The position numbers were made by a program, and so were the translations under genes. This document shows positions 36,501 to 43,909 of a DNA stretch of 64,000 nucleotides, piece by piece. Numbering within the stretch: the stretch's first letter is position 1; each line of letters opens with the position of its first letter. The DNA comes from PKWO01 sp036384915. GTDB taxonomy: Bacteria; Pseudomonadota; Gammaproteobacteria; Burkholderiales; Burkholderiaceae_D. The notes beneath the pieces are model-generated. The model was not told the origin of the DNA, made no database searches, and worked only from the letters and a program-made list of their open reading frames with translations. The stretch is taken from positions 97,123-161,122 of the forward strand of contig DASVLJ010000019.1 in the NCBI GenBank assembly GCA_036384915.1, written 5' to 3'.

Positions 36501-36792
36501 ACGGACCCCCGAGGAAGCGTTCGACATGCTAGCCTTGCATGAAATCGGCGTCATCATCGCCGACGAGCGGCTGGGTACGATGAACGGTATCGAATTCTTC
36601 CGCCGCGTCAAGGACATCCACCCGCAGGCGATGCGCATCATGCTCTCCGGCTTTATCGTGGCGGAGGCCCTGGTCGACGCCGTGAACCGCGGCGAAATCT
36701 TCCGCTTCCACGGCAAACCCTGGGACGACCAGAGCCTGCGCGACGATGTTCGCGAAGCCTTCCACCGGCGCCAGCCCCCCTCCGGCGATTGA
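33523..36792 (+). CDS. CHASE-PAS-GGDEF-EAL-REC c-di-GMP phosphodiesterase candidate
   Basis: A 1089-residue sensor: membrane helices at about 27-45 and 335-355 around a CHASE domain (PYIQAFGFERTITAAER is typical), PAS at about 395-515, GGDEF at about 525-690, EAL at about 705-960, and a C-terminal receiver at about 965-1085. The GGDEF loop reads GADEF, so cyclase activity is doubtful. The EAL motif (GVEALLRW), LTES and DDFGTGYSSL are intact, so phosphodiesterase activity is expected. The receiver keeps the acidic pair (DPDP), a phospho-acceptor (IIADERL) and the lysine (GKPW). An ATG 15 codons in (MPPSRFR) has a better ribosome site. Confidence 0.88.
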   Translation: MSAPQCPPVSHSKGSMPPSRFRSRLSPPALVVLAAGLAITVLAFAAARHAEFERIDQDLQQRVDERFVAVMDGYRNALESLLNVNRLFDVHPGITREQFEDFTRPIVARHPYIQAFGFERTITAAERAGYEAQMRKINPDFRITQLDRNRRIAVPDQPDYLVVDYVSPLEGNVAALGLDVTNNASIMQAGEMARRLRLPVATDLFRLAQRNGDQSGFLVSLPVYALEKGKEKLAGFTTVVFRSQALVEGALAAADLRPLPGMEFKVYLGAVGDAAHTVYLHRERMEPSETESIFPRWLFFDRPPPIVHSFDAAGKTWHIEAIAETDFFAARASRALGLLVLGTALTVLLALYIQFQADRSRRIAALVEKRTGELVEANRLLAQDNEARRVAEQALRMRERAIEASNNAVVITSAAAPLFPIEYVNPAFQRITGFSAQDVIGRSCSILWGKDSEQSGMREILQSGMEQREGHATMRNYRKDGTPFWCEIFIAPVRDDAGKVEHFVAIQYDITETRHYQEELETLTNRDGLTGLANRNLLNDRLSQAIVHASNHRQILWIAYLDLDRFKFVNDAVGHKVGDRLLRQVARRLEAALRNSDTVARVGADEFILVLEERADELEVADDLQNLLDAIAKPLNDDGHEFFLTGSIGVAAYPNDGNDAETLIKHADIAMYRAKELGRNNAQFFTAMMNQRALERLRIESDLRNALERQEFLLHYQPQVDLNTGRVLGVEALLRWQHRELGLVPPGRFIALAEETGLIVPLGAWVLQTACRQVKQWQDEGLGPLRVAVNLSARQFGQKDLVESVAETLLETGLDPACLEIELTESLVMTDVERAIGVLRNLKSLGVKLSIDDFGTGYSSLSYLKRFPIDVLKIDQSFVRDIALDPEDAAIAAAIISLAHSLRLHVIAEGVETEAQLTFLRRHGCDQMQGYYFSRPLAAADMQRMLAAGTGLAPSSERSRTRRQTVLTVDPDPHVGTALARVLRSEGYEILHARTPEEAFDMLALHEIGVIIADERLGTMNGIEFFRRVKDIHPQAMRIMLSGFIVAEALVDAVNRGEIFRFHGKPWDDQSLRDDVREAFHRRQPPSGD

Positions 36793-36794
36793 AA

Positions 36795-38096
36795 TCAAGC
36801 TTGCCGCAGGTTGCGCATGCGCCGCCGCATCGGCTTCAACACGGCGGGCGCCATCAGGGCGGCAATCAAATTCATCGTCGCGGCGACGTAAAAGACGACA
36901 TGCCAGCCGCCGGTCTTCTCGGCCAACATGTTCGATAGCGGCACCAACAGTGCGGCGGTGCCCTTGGCCGTATAAAGCAGGCCGGCATTGGTGGTGGCAA
37001 AGCGCGTGCCGAAAGTGTCGCCGCACACCGAGGGAAACAGGCTGTAGATCTCTCCCCAGCCGAAAAACACCAGTCCCGACAGCAGCACGAAATACACCGG
37101 GTCCCGCCCCAATAAGGAAAGCGCAAAGATGCCGAGCGCTTCGATGCCAAAGGCGATGAACATGGTATTTTCGCGGCCGAGATAGTCCGATACCCAGCCG
37201 AAGAACGGGCGCGTCAGCCCGTTGAGGACGCGGTCGAGCGAAAGCGCAAAGGCCAGCGCGGGCAAGGACAGCCCGATGAGCGAAACGGGCGTGTCGGCAA
37301 TATGGAAATCCTTGGCGATCGGACCCAGCTGCGCCGTCGCCACCAAGCCGCCGGCGACCATCAGCACGAACATCAGGTACATGATCCAGAACACAGGTGT
37401 CGCAACCATCTGCTTCCAGGTGAAATCGACCAGGCTTTGCGCCACGCGGATCGGCGCCTCGCGCTGCTTTTCGACGGCCCCCCGCTCCGGCGCCGCAAGC
37501 ACGAACGAGAGCAGGAACACGACCAAGCCTTGGCCGATCCCGAAATACAGGAAGGCCGTCTCATAGCCGCTGGACTTGATGATCATCGAAATCGGGATGA
37601 TGGTCGCGGCCGACCCCATGCCGAAGCCGGCTGCGGTCAATCCTGCCGCAAAGCCGCGCCGGTCGGCAAACCATTTGAGCGCATTGCCGACACACGTGCC
37701 GTAAACCGCGCCGGCACCGATGCCGCCGATGGCGGCCGCGAAATACAATAACGCGAGCGAGTCGGCAAAGGCGTTGATGGTCCAGGCGACGCCGACCATT
37801 ACACCGCCGGTCATGACGACCGTCCGCGGACCGAAGTGGTCGACCAGGTAGCCTTCTATCGGCACGAGCCAGGTTTCGGCGAGCACGAAGATGGTAAAGG
37901 CGGCCTGGATAGCGGACTTGCCCCAGTGGTATTTCTGGTCGAGCGGATTGACGAATAAGGTCCAGCCGTATTGCAGATTGGCGATCATCGCCATGCAGCC
38001 CACGCCGATCAATAGCTGCAGCCATCGATGGCGGCGCACAGCCTCCGCGGCAGGATACGATTGACGCCCGGCTGTGTTGATCGACATGGAATCCAT
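36795..38096 (-). CDS. OxlT-like MFS transporter (oxalate/formate antiporter family)
   Basis: A 433-residue 12-helix MFS protein of the oxalate:formate antiporter family. The N-terminal LQYGWTLFVNPLDQKY and the VYGTCVGNALKWFADRRG segment are family hallmarks. The two positive residues known to bind oxalate in Oxalobacter OxlT appear conserved: Arg in NGLTRPFFGW (helix 8) and Lys in LLYTAKGTAALL (helix 11). GGGAGAG precedes the ATG. It is divergent from the reductase and oxalyl-CoA-synthetase-like genes, which supports oxalate as substrate. Other dicarboxylates or monocarboxylates remain possible. Confidence 0.78.
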   Translation of the reverse strand: MDSMSINTAGRQSYPAAEAVRRHRWLQLLIGVGCMAMIANLQYGWTLFVNPLDQKYHWGKSAIQAAFTIFVLAETWLVPIEGYLVDHFGPRTVVMTGGVMVGVAWTINAFADSLALLYFAAAIGGIGAGAVYGTCVGNALKWFADRRGFAAGLTAAGFGMGSAATIIPISMIIKSSGYETAFLYFGIGQGLVVFLLSFVLAAPERGAVEKQREAPIRVAQSLVDFTWKQMVATPVFWIMYLMFVLMVAGGLVATAQLGPIAKDFHIADTPVSLIGLSLPALAFALSLDRVLNGLTRPFFGWVSDYLGRENTMFIAFGIEALGIFALSLLGRDPVYFVLLSGLVFFGWGEIYSLFPSVCGDTFGTRFATTNAGLLYTAKGTAALLVPLSNMLAEKTGGWHVVFYVAATMNLIAALMAPAVLKPMRRRMRNLRQA

Positions 38097-38423
38097 AGCT
38101 CTCCCGTTGCATCGTCATACGCCATCCCCCCGCCTGCTCAACGCATTCGGGAAAGAAAGCACTTCATCAAGGGGCTTGCGACTCTGGACTCAGGGAGGTT
38201 GCAATCTTTCCGCTCATACCGGAGGCACTGGAAGACTGCAAATATTGGCTTGGCAACAGCGGACGACTTGCCTTATTGTTGTCTTCATTAAAGCACATTC
38301 TGCGCAGAAAGCGCAACGCCGGGCTAAAATTTTTTGACACAATCGATGCCACAACGATTGCCGTTCGACATACGATACGGCTCTGTCATATCGACGTCAC
38401 ATTGATCTGGATTGAACAACAAC
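38097..38423. promoter_or_regulatory. Divergent control region between transporter and reductase genes
   Basis: About 320 bases separate the two divergent transcription units. A consensus -35 hexamer TTGACA is present at 38334-38339 on the plus strand, but no matching -10 box is clear. An inverted repeat CAATCG-N9-CGATTG (38340-38360) abuts it and is a candidate operator. No regulator gene is adjacent. No gene is seen inside. Confidence 0.4.
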
Positions 38424-39425
38424 ATGAAAATTTGCGTAGTCGGCGCGGGAGCGATAGGCGGTTACCTGGCGGTCAAGCTGGCGGGGAGCGGTCACGACGT
38501 CAGCGTGATCCTGCGCGGAGCCAACCTGGCTGCGGCACGCGAAAACGGCCTGAAGCTGCTGATGGAAGACGGCAGCGAACATCTGGCCCGCGTGCAGGCC
38601 ACCGACCGCATCGCCGATCTTGGCAGGCAGGACATCGTCATCCTCGGCATGAAGGCGCACCAGGTGGCCGCGGTGGCGGCCGACATCCCCGCCCTGCTCG
38701 GCCCGGACAGCATGATCGTAACGGCCCAGAACGGCGTGCCGTGGTGGTATTTCCACAAGCATGGCGGGCCTTACGAGGGCCGGCGCGTGGAAGCGGTCGA
38801 CCCCGGCGGCGCCGTATCGTCCCGGCTCGACGTCGAACACATCATCGGCAGCATCGTCTACCCGGCTTGCGAAATGGCGGCGCCGGGCGTGATCCGGCAT
38901 ATCGAAGGCAACCGCTTCACGCTGGGCGAACTGGATGGCGCCGACACGCCACGCATCCGCATCCTGGCCGATGCCTTGCGCCAGGCAGGCTTGAAGGCAC
39001 CGATCACGTCCGACATCCGCTCCGAAATCTGGATCAAGCTCTGGGGCAATCTCTGCTTCAACCCCATCAGCGCCCTGACCCACGCCACCCTGGTCGATAT
39101 CTGCGAATTCGGGCCAAGCCGCGAACTGGCGGCGCGCATGATGCGCGAAGGCCAGGAAATCGGCGAAAAGCTCGGTGTCAATTTCAAGGTATCGATAGAC
39201 AAGCGCATTGCCGGCGCCGCCGCCGTAGGCAAGCACAAGACCTCGATGCTGCAGGACATCGAAATGGGCCGGCCTATCGAGCTCGAAGCCTTAGTCGGCA
39301 GCGTCATCGAAATGGGCCGCATCACCAACACGCCGACCCCGCAAATCGAAGCAGTCTATGCACTGGCCGCACTCCTGGCCAAGACAGTAGGCGAACATAA
39401 AGGCAAACTTCGCATCGCGAACTGA
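38424..39425 (+). CDS. Ketopantoate-reductase-family enzyme; candidate oxalyl-CoA reductase
   Basis: A 333-residue NAD(P)H-dependent reductase of the 2-dehydropantoate 2-reductase (PanE/ApbA) family. The Rossmann motif VVGAGAIGGYLAV starts at residue 5, and the catalytic Lys/Asn region reads KLWGNLCFNPISALT. The start is the ATG of MKICVVG; a TTG four codons earlier is weaker. In Methylobacterium extorquens the oxalyl-CoA reductase is a PanE paralogue (PanE2). The next gene, 36 bases on, encodes an oxalyl-CoA-synthetase-like ligase, so reduction of oxalyl-CoA to glyoxylate is a good hypothesis. Plain ketopantoate reduction is the alternative. Confidence 0.75.
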   Translation: MKICVVGAGAIGGYLAVKLAGSGHDVSVILRGANLAAARENGLKLLMEDGSEHLARVQATDRIADLGRQDIVILGMKAHQVAAVAADIPALLGPDSMIVTAQNGVPWWYFHKHGGPYEGRRVEAVDPGGAVSSRLDVEHIIGSIVYPACEMAAPGVIRHIEGNRFTLGELDGADTPRIRILADALRQAGLKAPITSDIRSEIWIKLWGNLCFNPISALTHATLVDICEFGPSRELAARMMREGQEIGEKLGVNFKVSIDKRIAGAAAVGKHKTSMLQDIEMGRPIELEALVGSVIEMGRITNTPTPQIEAVYALAALLAKTVGEHKGKLRIAN

Positions 39426-39461
39426 TGCGTCAGGAACAATAACTTTTACCGGGACACAATC

Positions 39462-40985
39462 ATGCACACATTTTCCACCCTCGCCGAACTGCTCTCCGCC
39501 GGCGCCGATGCCGAACCCGCCCTGCGCGCACCCGGCGCGGCCGCGCTTTCCTATGCCGCGCTGCGCGACAACGTGCTGCACACCGTCGCGGCCCTGAACG
39601 GCATGGGCATCGGGCGCGGCGACCGCGTTGCCATCGTCTTGCCCAACGGCCCCGAAATGGCTGCGGCCTTCGTCTCGGTCGCCGCCTGCTCGACGTCGGC
39701 GCCGCTGAACCCCGCCTATCGCGCCGACGAATTCGGATTTTATCTGTCCGACCTCCACGCCAAAGCCTTGATCGTGGAACACGGCAGCCAGTCTCCTGCG
39801 ATTGCGGTGGCGCAAAGGCTAGGCGTGCGCATTCTCGAGTTGACGCCGGCAGGCCACGGCGCCGGCGCCTTCACGCTGAACGAACCTGCGGGCGGCAGCG
39901 CTGCCACGGCCGCCCGGCCCGGATTTGCCGAAGCAGGCGACATCGCCCTGATCCTGCACACGTCCGGCACCACGTCCCGCCCCAAGATCGTGCCGCTATC
40001 GCAAACAAACGTATGCGCCTCGGCGACCAATGTGCGCAATACGCTGCAATTGAAGGCCGGCGACTGCGGCTTGAACATCATGCCGCTATTCCATATCCAC
40101 GGCCTGATCGCCGGCCTGCTTGCGCCGTTGTCGGCCGGCAGTTCGATCTTCTGTTCGCCGGGCTTCAACGCCCTGAAATTCTTCGGCTGGATGAGCGAAG
40201 CCAAACCGACTTGGTACACGGCCGTTCCGACCATGCATCAAGCCATCCTGTCGCGCGCTTCGCACGGTCGCGACGTCATCAGCGCCAACCCGCTGCGCTT
40301 CATGCGCTCATCCTCGTCTTCCATGCCGCCGCAAGTGATCGCGGAACTGGAGCAGGTATTCGGCGCACCGCTGGTGGAAGCCTACGGCATGACCGAGGCG
40401 GCGCACCAGATGGCGAGCAATCCGCTTCCTCCCGGCAAACGCATTCCGGGCACGGTGGGCTTGGCGGCCGGCCCCGACGTGGCCATCATGGACACGGAAG
40501 GCAGGCTGCTCGCGCCGGGCGAGACCGGCGAGATCGTGATCCGCGGCCGCAACGTGACCGCGGGCTATGAAAACAACCCCAAGGCCAATGCCGAAGCCTT
40601 CACGCATGGCTGGTTTCGCACCGGCGACCAAGGCACCAAGGACGCCGAGGGCTACGTGCGCATCACAGGCAGGCTCAAGGAAATCATCAGCCGCGGCGGG
40701 GAAAAGATATCACCGCGCGAAGTCGACGAAATCCTGATGGACCACCCGGCCGTGCAGCAAGTCGTGACCTTCGGCATTCCGCACGACAAGCTCGGCGAGG
40801 AAGTCGGCGCGGTCATCGTCTTGCGCGAAGGCACGAGCGCGACGGAAAAGGAATTGCGCGACTTCGCCGCCATCCGCCTGGCCGACTTCAAGGTGCCGCG
40901 CAAAATCCTGTTTCTCGAAGAAATTCCCAAGGGCGCCACGGGCAAGCTGCAGCGTATCGGCTTGGCGGCCAAGCTGGGCTTGTAA
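39462..40985 (+). CDS. Acyl-CoA synthetase, oxalyl-CoA synthetase (AAE3)-like
   Basis: A 507-residue AMP-forming ligase (ANL superfamily). The P-loop-like ILHTSGTTSRPKIVPLSQ, the EAYGMTEAAHQMASNPLPP motif and the GWFRTGDQG and ISRGGEKISPREVD hinge regions are all present, with the final catalytic lysine in KGATGKLQR. The phrases PLNPAYRADEFGFYLSD, LPLFH/MPLFHIHGL and PTWYTAVPTMHQAIL match plant AAE3 and yeast Pcs60, which activate oxalate. Same operon as the PanE-like reductase. No signal peptide. Confidence 0.8.
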   Translation: MHTFSTLAELLSAGADAEPALRAPGAAALSYAALRDNVLHTVAALNGMGIGRGDRVAIVLPNGPEMAAAFVSVAACSTSAPLNPAYRADEFGFYLSDLHAKALIVEHGSQSPAIAVAQRLGVRILELTPAGHGAGAFTLNEPAGGSAATAARPGFAEAGDIALILHTSGTTSRPKIVPLSQTNVCASATNVRNTLQLKAGDCGLNIMPLFHIHGLIAGLLAPLSAGSSIFCSPGFNALKFFGWMSEAKPTWYTAVPTMHQAILSRASHGRDVISANPLRFMRSSSSSMPPQVIAELEQVFGAPLVEAYGMTEAAHQMASNPLPPGKRIPGTVGLAAGPDVAIMDTEGRLLAPGETGEIVIRGRNVTAGYENNPKANAEAFTHGWFRTGDQGTKDAEGYVRITGRLKEIISRGGEKISPREVDEILMDHPAVQQVVTFGIPHDKLGEEVGAVIVLREGTSATEKELRDFAAIRLADFKVPRKILFLEEIPKGATGKLQRIGLAAKLGL

Positions 40986-41000
40986 CCCTGCTCCGCCCCC

Positions 41001-41819
41001 CTACAGGGCCAGCCATTTGGTGGCTTCCGCCATGACGGCATCGTCCCAAGGCACGAAGCCTTTCATGTTCGTCCCCTTGAGCGCATGGCGGCCGGGCTCG
41101 CTATCCGCCAGGTGCAAAACCAGGTCGCGCACCTTGTCGCGCTGTTCGGGGGGCAGGCTGCGCGACACGAGGAACTGCTTGATCGGCACGGCCTTGGTCT
41201 CGCCCAGGACACGACCGCCATTGACGGTCCATGCCTTGACCACGGATGCGGATGCCGTGACGCCGGCAGCAGTGAATTTATTCTCGATCATGAAAGGTAC
41301 GGCGTCCTGGTAACGTGTCGCGGTGTAGTTAGCCACGGGGTTCGGCTCGCCCATCTGCTTCATCGTCGCGGTGAACATGACCGTCGTGATCGATTCAAGC
41401 GCCGGCACGCCTATCTTCTTGCCGCGCAACTCTTCCATGGTGTGCAAGGGCGAATCGCCGGACACCAGCACGCGCCCACGATAATCGGTGTAGCCTGCGG
41501 CCGTGGCCACCCCCACGTAGTTGCCGTCCTTGACTGCGCGCAGCGCAACGTGGGCCGGGTGGATGAAGGCCATTTCATAGCGCCCTTCTTTCAAGCCTTT
41601 TTCCAGATCGCTGTAGCGGTCGACTTTTTTTACCTGTACCGGATGCTTCAACTCCTTTTCCAGCAGGTCGAGCAAGGGCTTGTAGCGCTCGGCGGTCGGC
41701 CCGGCATCCTGGTAAGTTACGCCTTCATTGACGGCGAGAACCCAGTCGTCGGCTTGGGCAGCACAGGCAAAACCAAGAGTGAGTACAAGCGGAACAAGCA
41801 AGCGAAGTGAAAGTTTCAT
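41001..41819 (-). CDS. PhnD-like periplasmic binding protein
   Basis: A 272-residue binding protein of the phosphate/phosphite/phosphonate (PhnD) class. Signal peptide about 1-23; motifs LEKGLKEGRYEMAFIHPAH and LRGKKIGVPALESIT are typical of this fold. The start encodes MKLSLRLLV; an upstream ATG would lengthen the signal. No permease or ATPase is adjacent, so it is either an orphan binding protein or a sensor partner; a lone receiver protein is divergent. The ligand cannot be read from sequence. Confidence 0.8.
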   Translation of the reverse strand: MKLSLRLLVPLVLTLGFACAAQADDWVLAVNEGVTYQDAGPTAERYKPLLDLLEKELKHPVQVKKVDRYSDLEKGLKEGRYEMAFIHPAHVALRAVKDGNYVGVATAAGYTDYRGRVLVSGDSPLHTMEELRGKKIGVPALESITTVMFTATMKQMGEPNPVANYTATRYQDAVPFMIENKFTAAGVTASASVVKAWTVNGGRVLGETKAVPIKQFLVSRSLPPEQRDKVRDLVLHLADSEPGRHALKGTNMKGFVPWDDAVMAEATKWLAL

Positions 41820-42002
41820 GCACGCGGGCCTCAAGAAAAAGTTTCCCCCGCATCATGGTTCATGGAAATGTATATTGGCGCAACTGTCAAATTTAACAGT
41901 TGCACCTATCAAAAAAGGAATTGCGCTGAATACAACGGATTTTGAACAGCGGCAAAAATTTCCTTTATGATTCAAGAAGGTAGAAAAAAAACGGTAGAAA
42001 CG

Positions 42003-42437
42003 ATGCTAAAAGTGGTGATCATAGACGGCAGTGCGATCGCACGCGGTTTGTTGAATACCGTGCTGACCGACGGAGGCCATGAGGTCGTGGGCGATTCCAA
42101 CACCAGCCCGGCGAGCCTGGCGCGCATGATCAAGCTTCAGCCCAACGTCGTCTGCGTGGATATCGGCACCGAGCCGGACCGCCTCGCCATTCTCGATACC
42201 TTGCACGAAGCACTGCCGCGCGCCATCATCTTCCTGGTCTCCGGCAAGATCGAGCCGGAACTGGTCAGCGAAGCGGTCAATCGCGGCGTGCAAGGCTTCA
42301 TCGTCAAACCCTTCAATTCGGCGACGGTATTGAAGACGATCCGCGCCACCATCCTGAAGTTCGTGCGGCGCCAGCAAACGCGGCAGGCGGCGGAAACGGA
42401 AGAGCTCGATTTGCCGGAAGATGGGCAGGAGGCCTAG
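42003..42437 (+). CDS. Single-domain response regulator
   Basis: A 144-residue receiver-only protein. The phospho-acceptor Asp is in VVCVDIGTE (about residue 52), the Ser/Thr switch in FLVSGK and the Lys in FIVKPFN. The usual acidic pair at the end of strand 1 is reduced to a single Asp (VVIIDGSA), so magnesium binding may be altered. No output domain. The start encodes MLKVVIID; an ATG twelve codons earlier is poorer. No kinase is adjacent. Its end overlaps the convergent methyltransferase by four bases. Confidence 0.82.
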   Translation: MLKVVIIDGSAIARGLLNTVLTDGGHEVVGDSNTSPASLARMIKLQPNVVCVDIGTEPDRLAILDTLHEALPRAIIFLVSGKIEPELVSEAVNRGVQGFIVKPFNSATVLKTIRATILKFVRRQQTRQAAETEELDLPEDGQEA

Positions 42438-43312
42438 CCGATGACTTCAGCGCGCAGCGCATCCTGCAGGCTCGCGATCAAGCCGCCCATGCGATACTGA
42501 AAACTCACACGCAGACGCTGGCCCTGCTTCACCGGCACGGGCGCCGCAAGCGGAAACGCCATGTAGCGATTCAGCCAATCGATCGATGTGGACTGCTCCA
42601 GCAGCACGGCCAGCACATTTCGCGTAATGAAGCGCAGCGCATTGACCGTCCCGTCGCGTTCGATGACGAACTCGCCTTCCCAGGCGATATCCTGCGTCAT
42701 CGGCTGGGTAAAATCGAGCAGGCCATACAGTTCAGGGCGCGCCATTTCCACTGTGGCCGCATCGTTGGTAAATTCCTGCACTTGCACGATAGGTGCGTAA
42801 TATCCCTCGAAACGGCAATCTTGTTGCAGGGGCTGCACCGCCATCAGAACGGCGGTGGGAATCAGCTTGGGCAAAGGGCCGCCGAAACGCGCCACATAGC
42901 GCGACTTGAACGATTCCATCATCTCGATCTGCTTCTCACGCAGCATGGCGACATGGATCATTTCGCAGATCACGACGTCGACCGGCTCGGGAGGCAGGTA
43001 AGCGAAGGCATCGGCATGCACCACCTCGACCTTGGCACCATGCTCGTTCATGGCCAGCATCTTGCGCGCTTCGCGCACCAGCTCGGGATTGTGCTCGACG
43101 CACCAGACATGCTCGGCCTTGGCCGCCGCAAACCATGACAGCACGCCGGTGCCGCCGCCGAGTTCGAGCACCTTCGCGCCCGGTTGCACCACATGCTCGA
43201 TGGCCGCCTTGAACGACTTCATCCGGTTGGCATCCATCAGCATGCTGTGATGATATTGCAAAGGGATGTATTGTCCGAGGTGGGCGTCCAGGGCCTCTTG
43301 TTCAGTTTGCAT
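42434..43312 (-). CDS. PRMT-like SAM-dependent methyltransferase
   Basis: A 292-residue class I methyltransferase. The SAM-binding motif is VLELGGGTGVLSWFAA (about 48-63) with the acidic ribose contact in CVEHNPELV (about 71-79). An N-terminal QYHHSMLMDANRMKSFKAAI (about 19-38) and the ICEMIHVAML loop (about 115-124), followed by a beta-rich C-terminal half, recall protein arginine methyltransferases. The canonical double-E loop keeps the first Glu, but the second is not obvious. The target could be protein arginine or something else. Monocistronic. Confidence 0.72.
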   Translation of the reverse strand: MQTEQEALDAHLGQYIPLQYHHSMLMDANRMKSFKAAIEHVVQPGAKVLELGGGTGVLSWFAAAKAEHVWCVEHNPELVREARKMLAMNEHGAKVEVVHADAFAYLPPEPVDVVICEMIHVAMLREKQIEMMESFKSRYVARFGGPLPKLIPTAVLMAVQPLQQDCRFEGYYAPIVQVQEFTNDAATVEMARPELYGLLDFTQPMTQDIAWEGEFVIERDGTVNALRFITRNVLAVLLEQSTSIDWLNRYMAFPLAAPVPVKQGQRLRVSFQYRMGGLIASLQDALRAEVIG

Positions 43313-43347
43313 GGATGGGCGATTAAAAAGTACAGGCTAGAAAGGCT

Positions 43348-43560
43348 TCAGGCTTCGGTATGCATCGACGCCGAAGGGGGCGGGTTCAACACCGACAGAT
43401 AGGCGGCCACACCCATACGACTGGCGTGGGAAGTGGGAGCAAGCAGGCCGGTAGAAACCGTTGCCGCCTCCGCGTCGGGACCGGACGTTCGCGGCATGGC
43501 AACTGCCTTGGGGGATTCCGGCGCTGCCGCCGCTCCCCCGATGATAGCGTTGATTGACAT
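43348..43560 (-). CDS. Possible small protein of unknown function
   Basis: A 70-residue frame starting MSINAIIGGAAAAPESPK and rich in Ala, Ser and Pro. AAGG lies ten bases upstream of the ATG. It has no membrane segment, Cys or recognisable motif, and the region is GC-rich, so a chance frame cannot be excluded. Longer starts are open but add nothing recognisable. The rest of the 597-bp space between the methyltransferase and TonB-like genes shows nothing else. Confidence 0.35.
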   Translation of the reverse strand: MSINAIIGGAAAAPESPKAVAMPRTSGPDAEAATVSTGLLAPTSHASRMGVAAYLSVLNPPPSASMHTEA

Positions 43561-43909
43561 GAAAATACGGCCTTGGTGCGGGAAATACGTCATTATCGGC
43601 AATGCTTGGCGTGGCGATACGGTGAGCAGCGCGGCATTTCCGGACCTCTTCCGCCTGTCCAGGGCCGATTTCCGCACGATCTCCCGTATCATGTCGCTCC
43701 GCTTTTATTGCCATACCCATGTTACGAAGCACACTCTCCGGCGGTGAGCCCTGCTTTTTTTTCATGCAAATTGTCATCCAGTTTATTTTTCCGATGTAAC
43801 AATGTCGGTTCAAGGCCACAGAGGCACCTTGTGCCCCCGGGAATCAAGTAGACTTAAAGTGTTTCCTTAACTCGGCACAAGTTCGTTCGTCTCTGGTGGC
43901 TTCAAGCGC

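Noticed and set aside
38334..38362. TTGACA as a full promoter for the PanE-like gene
   Set aside because: No -10 hexamer is found at 16-18 bases, so only the -35-like box and the neighbouring inverted repeat are reported.
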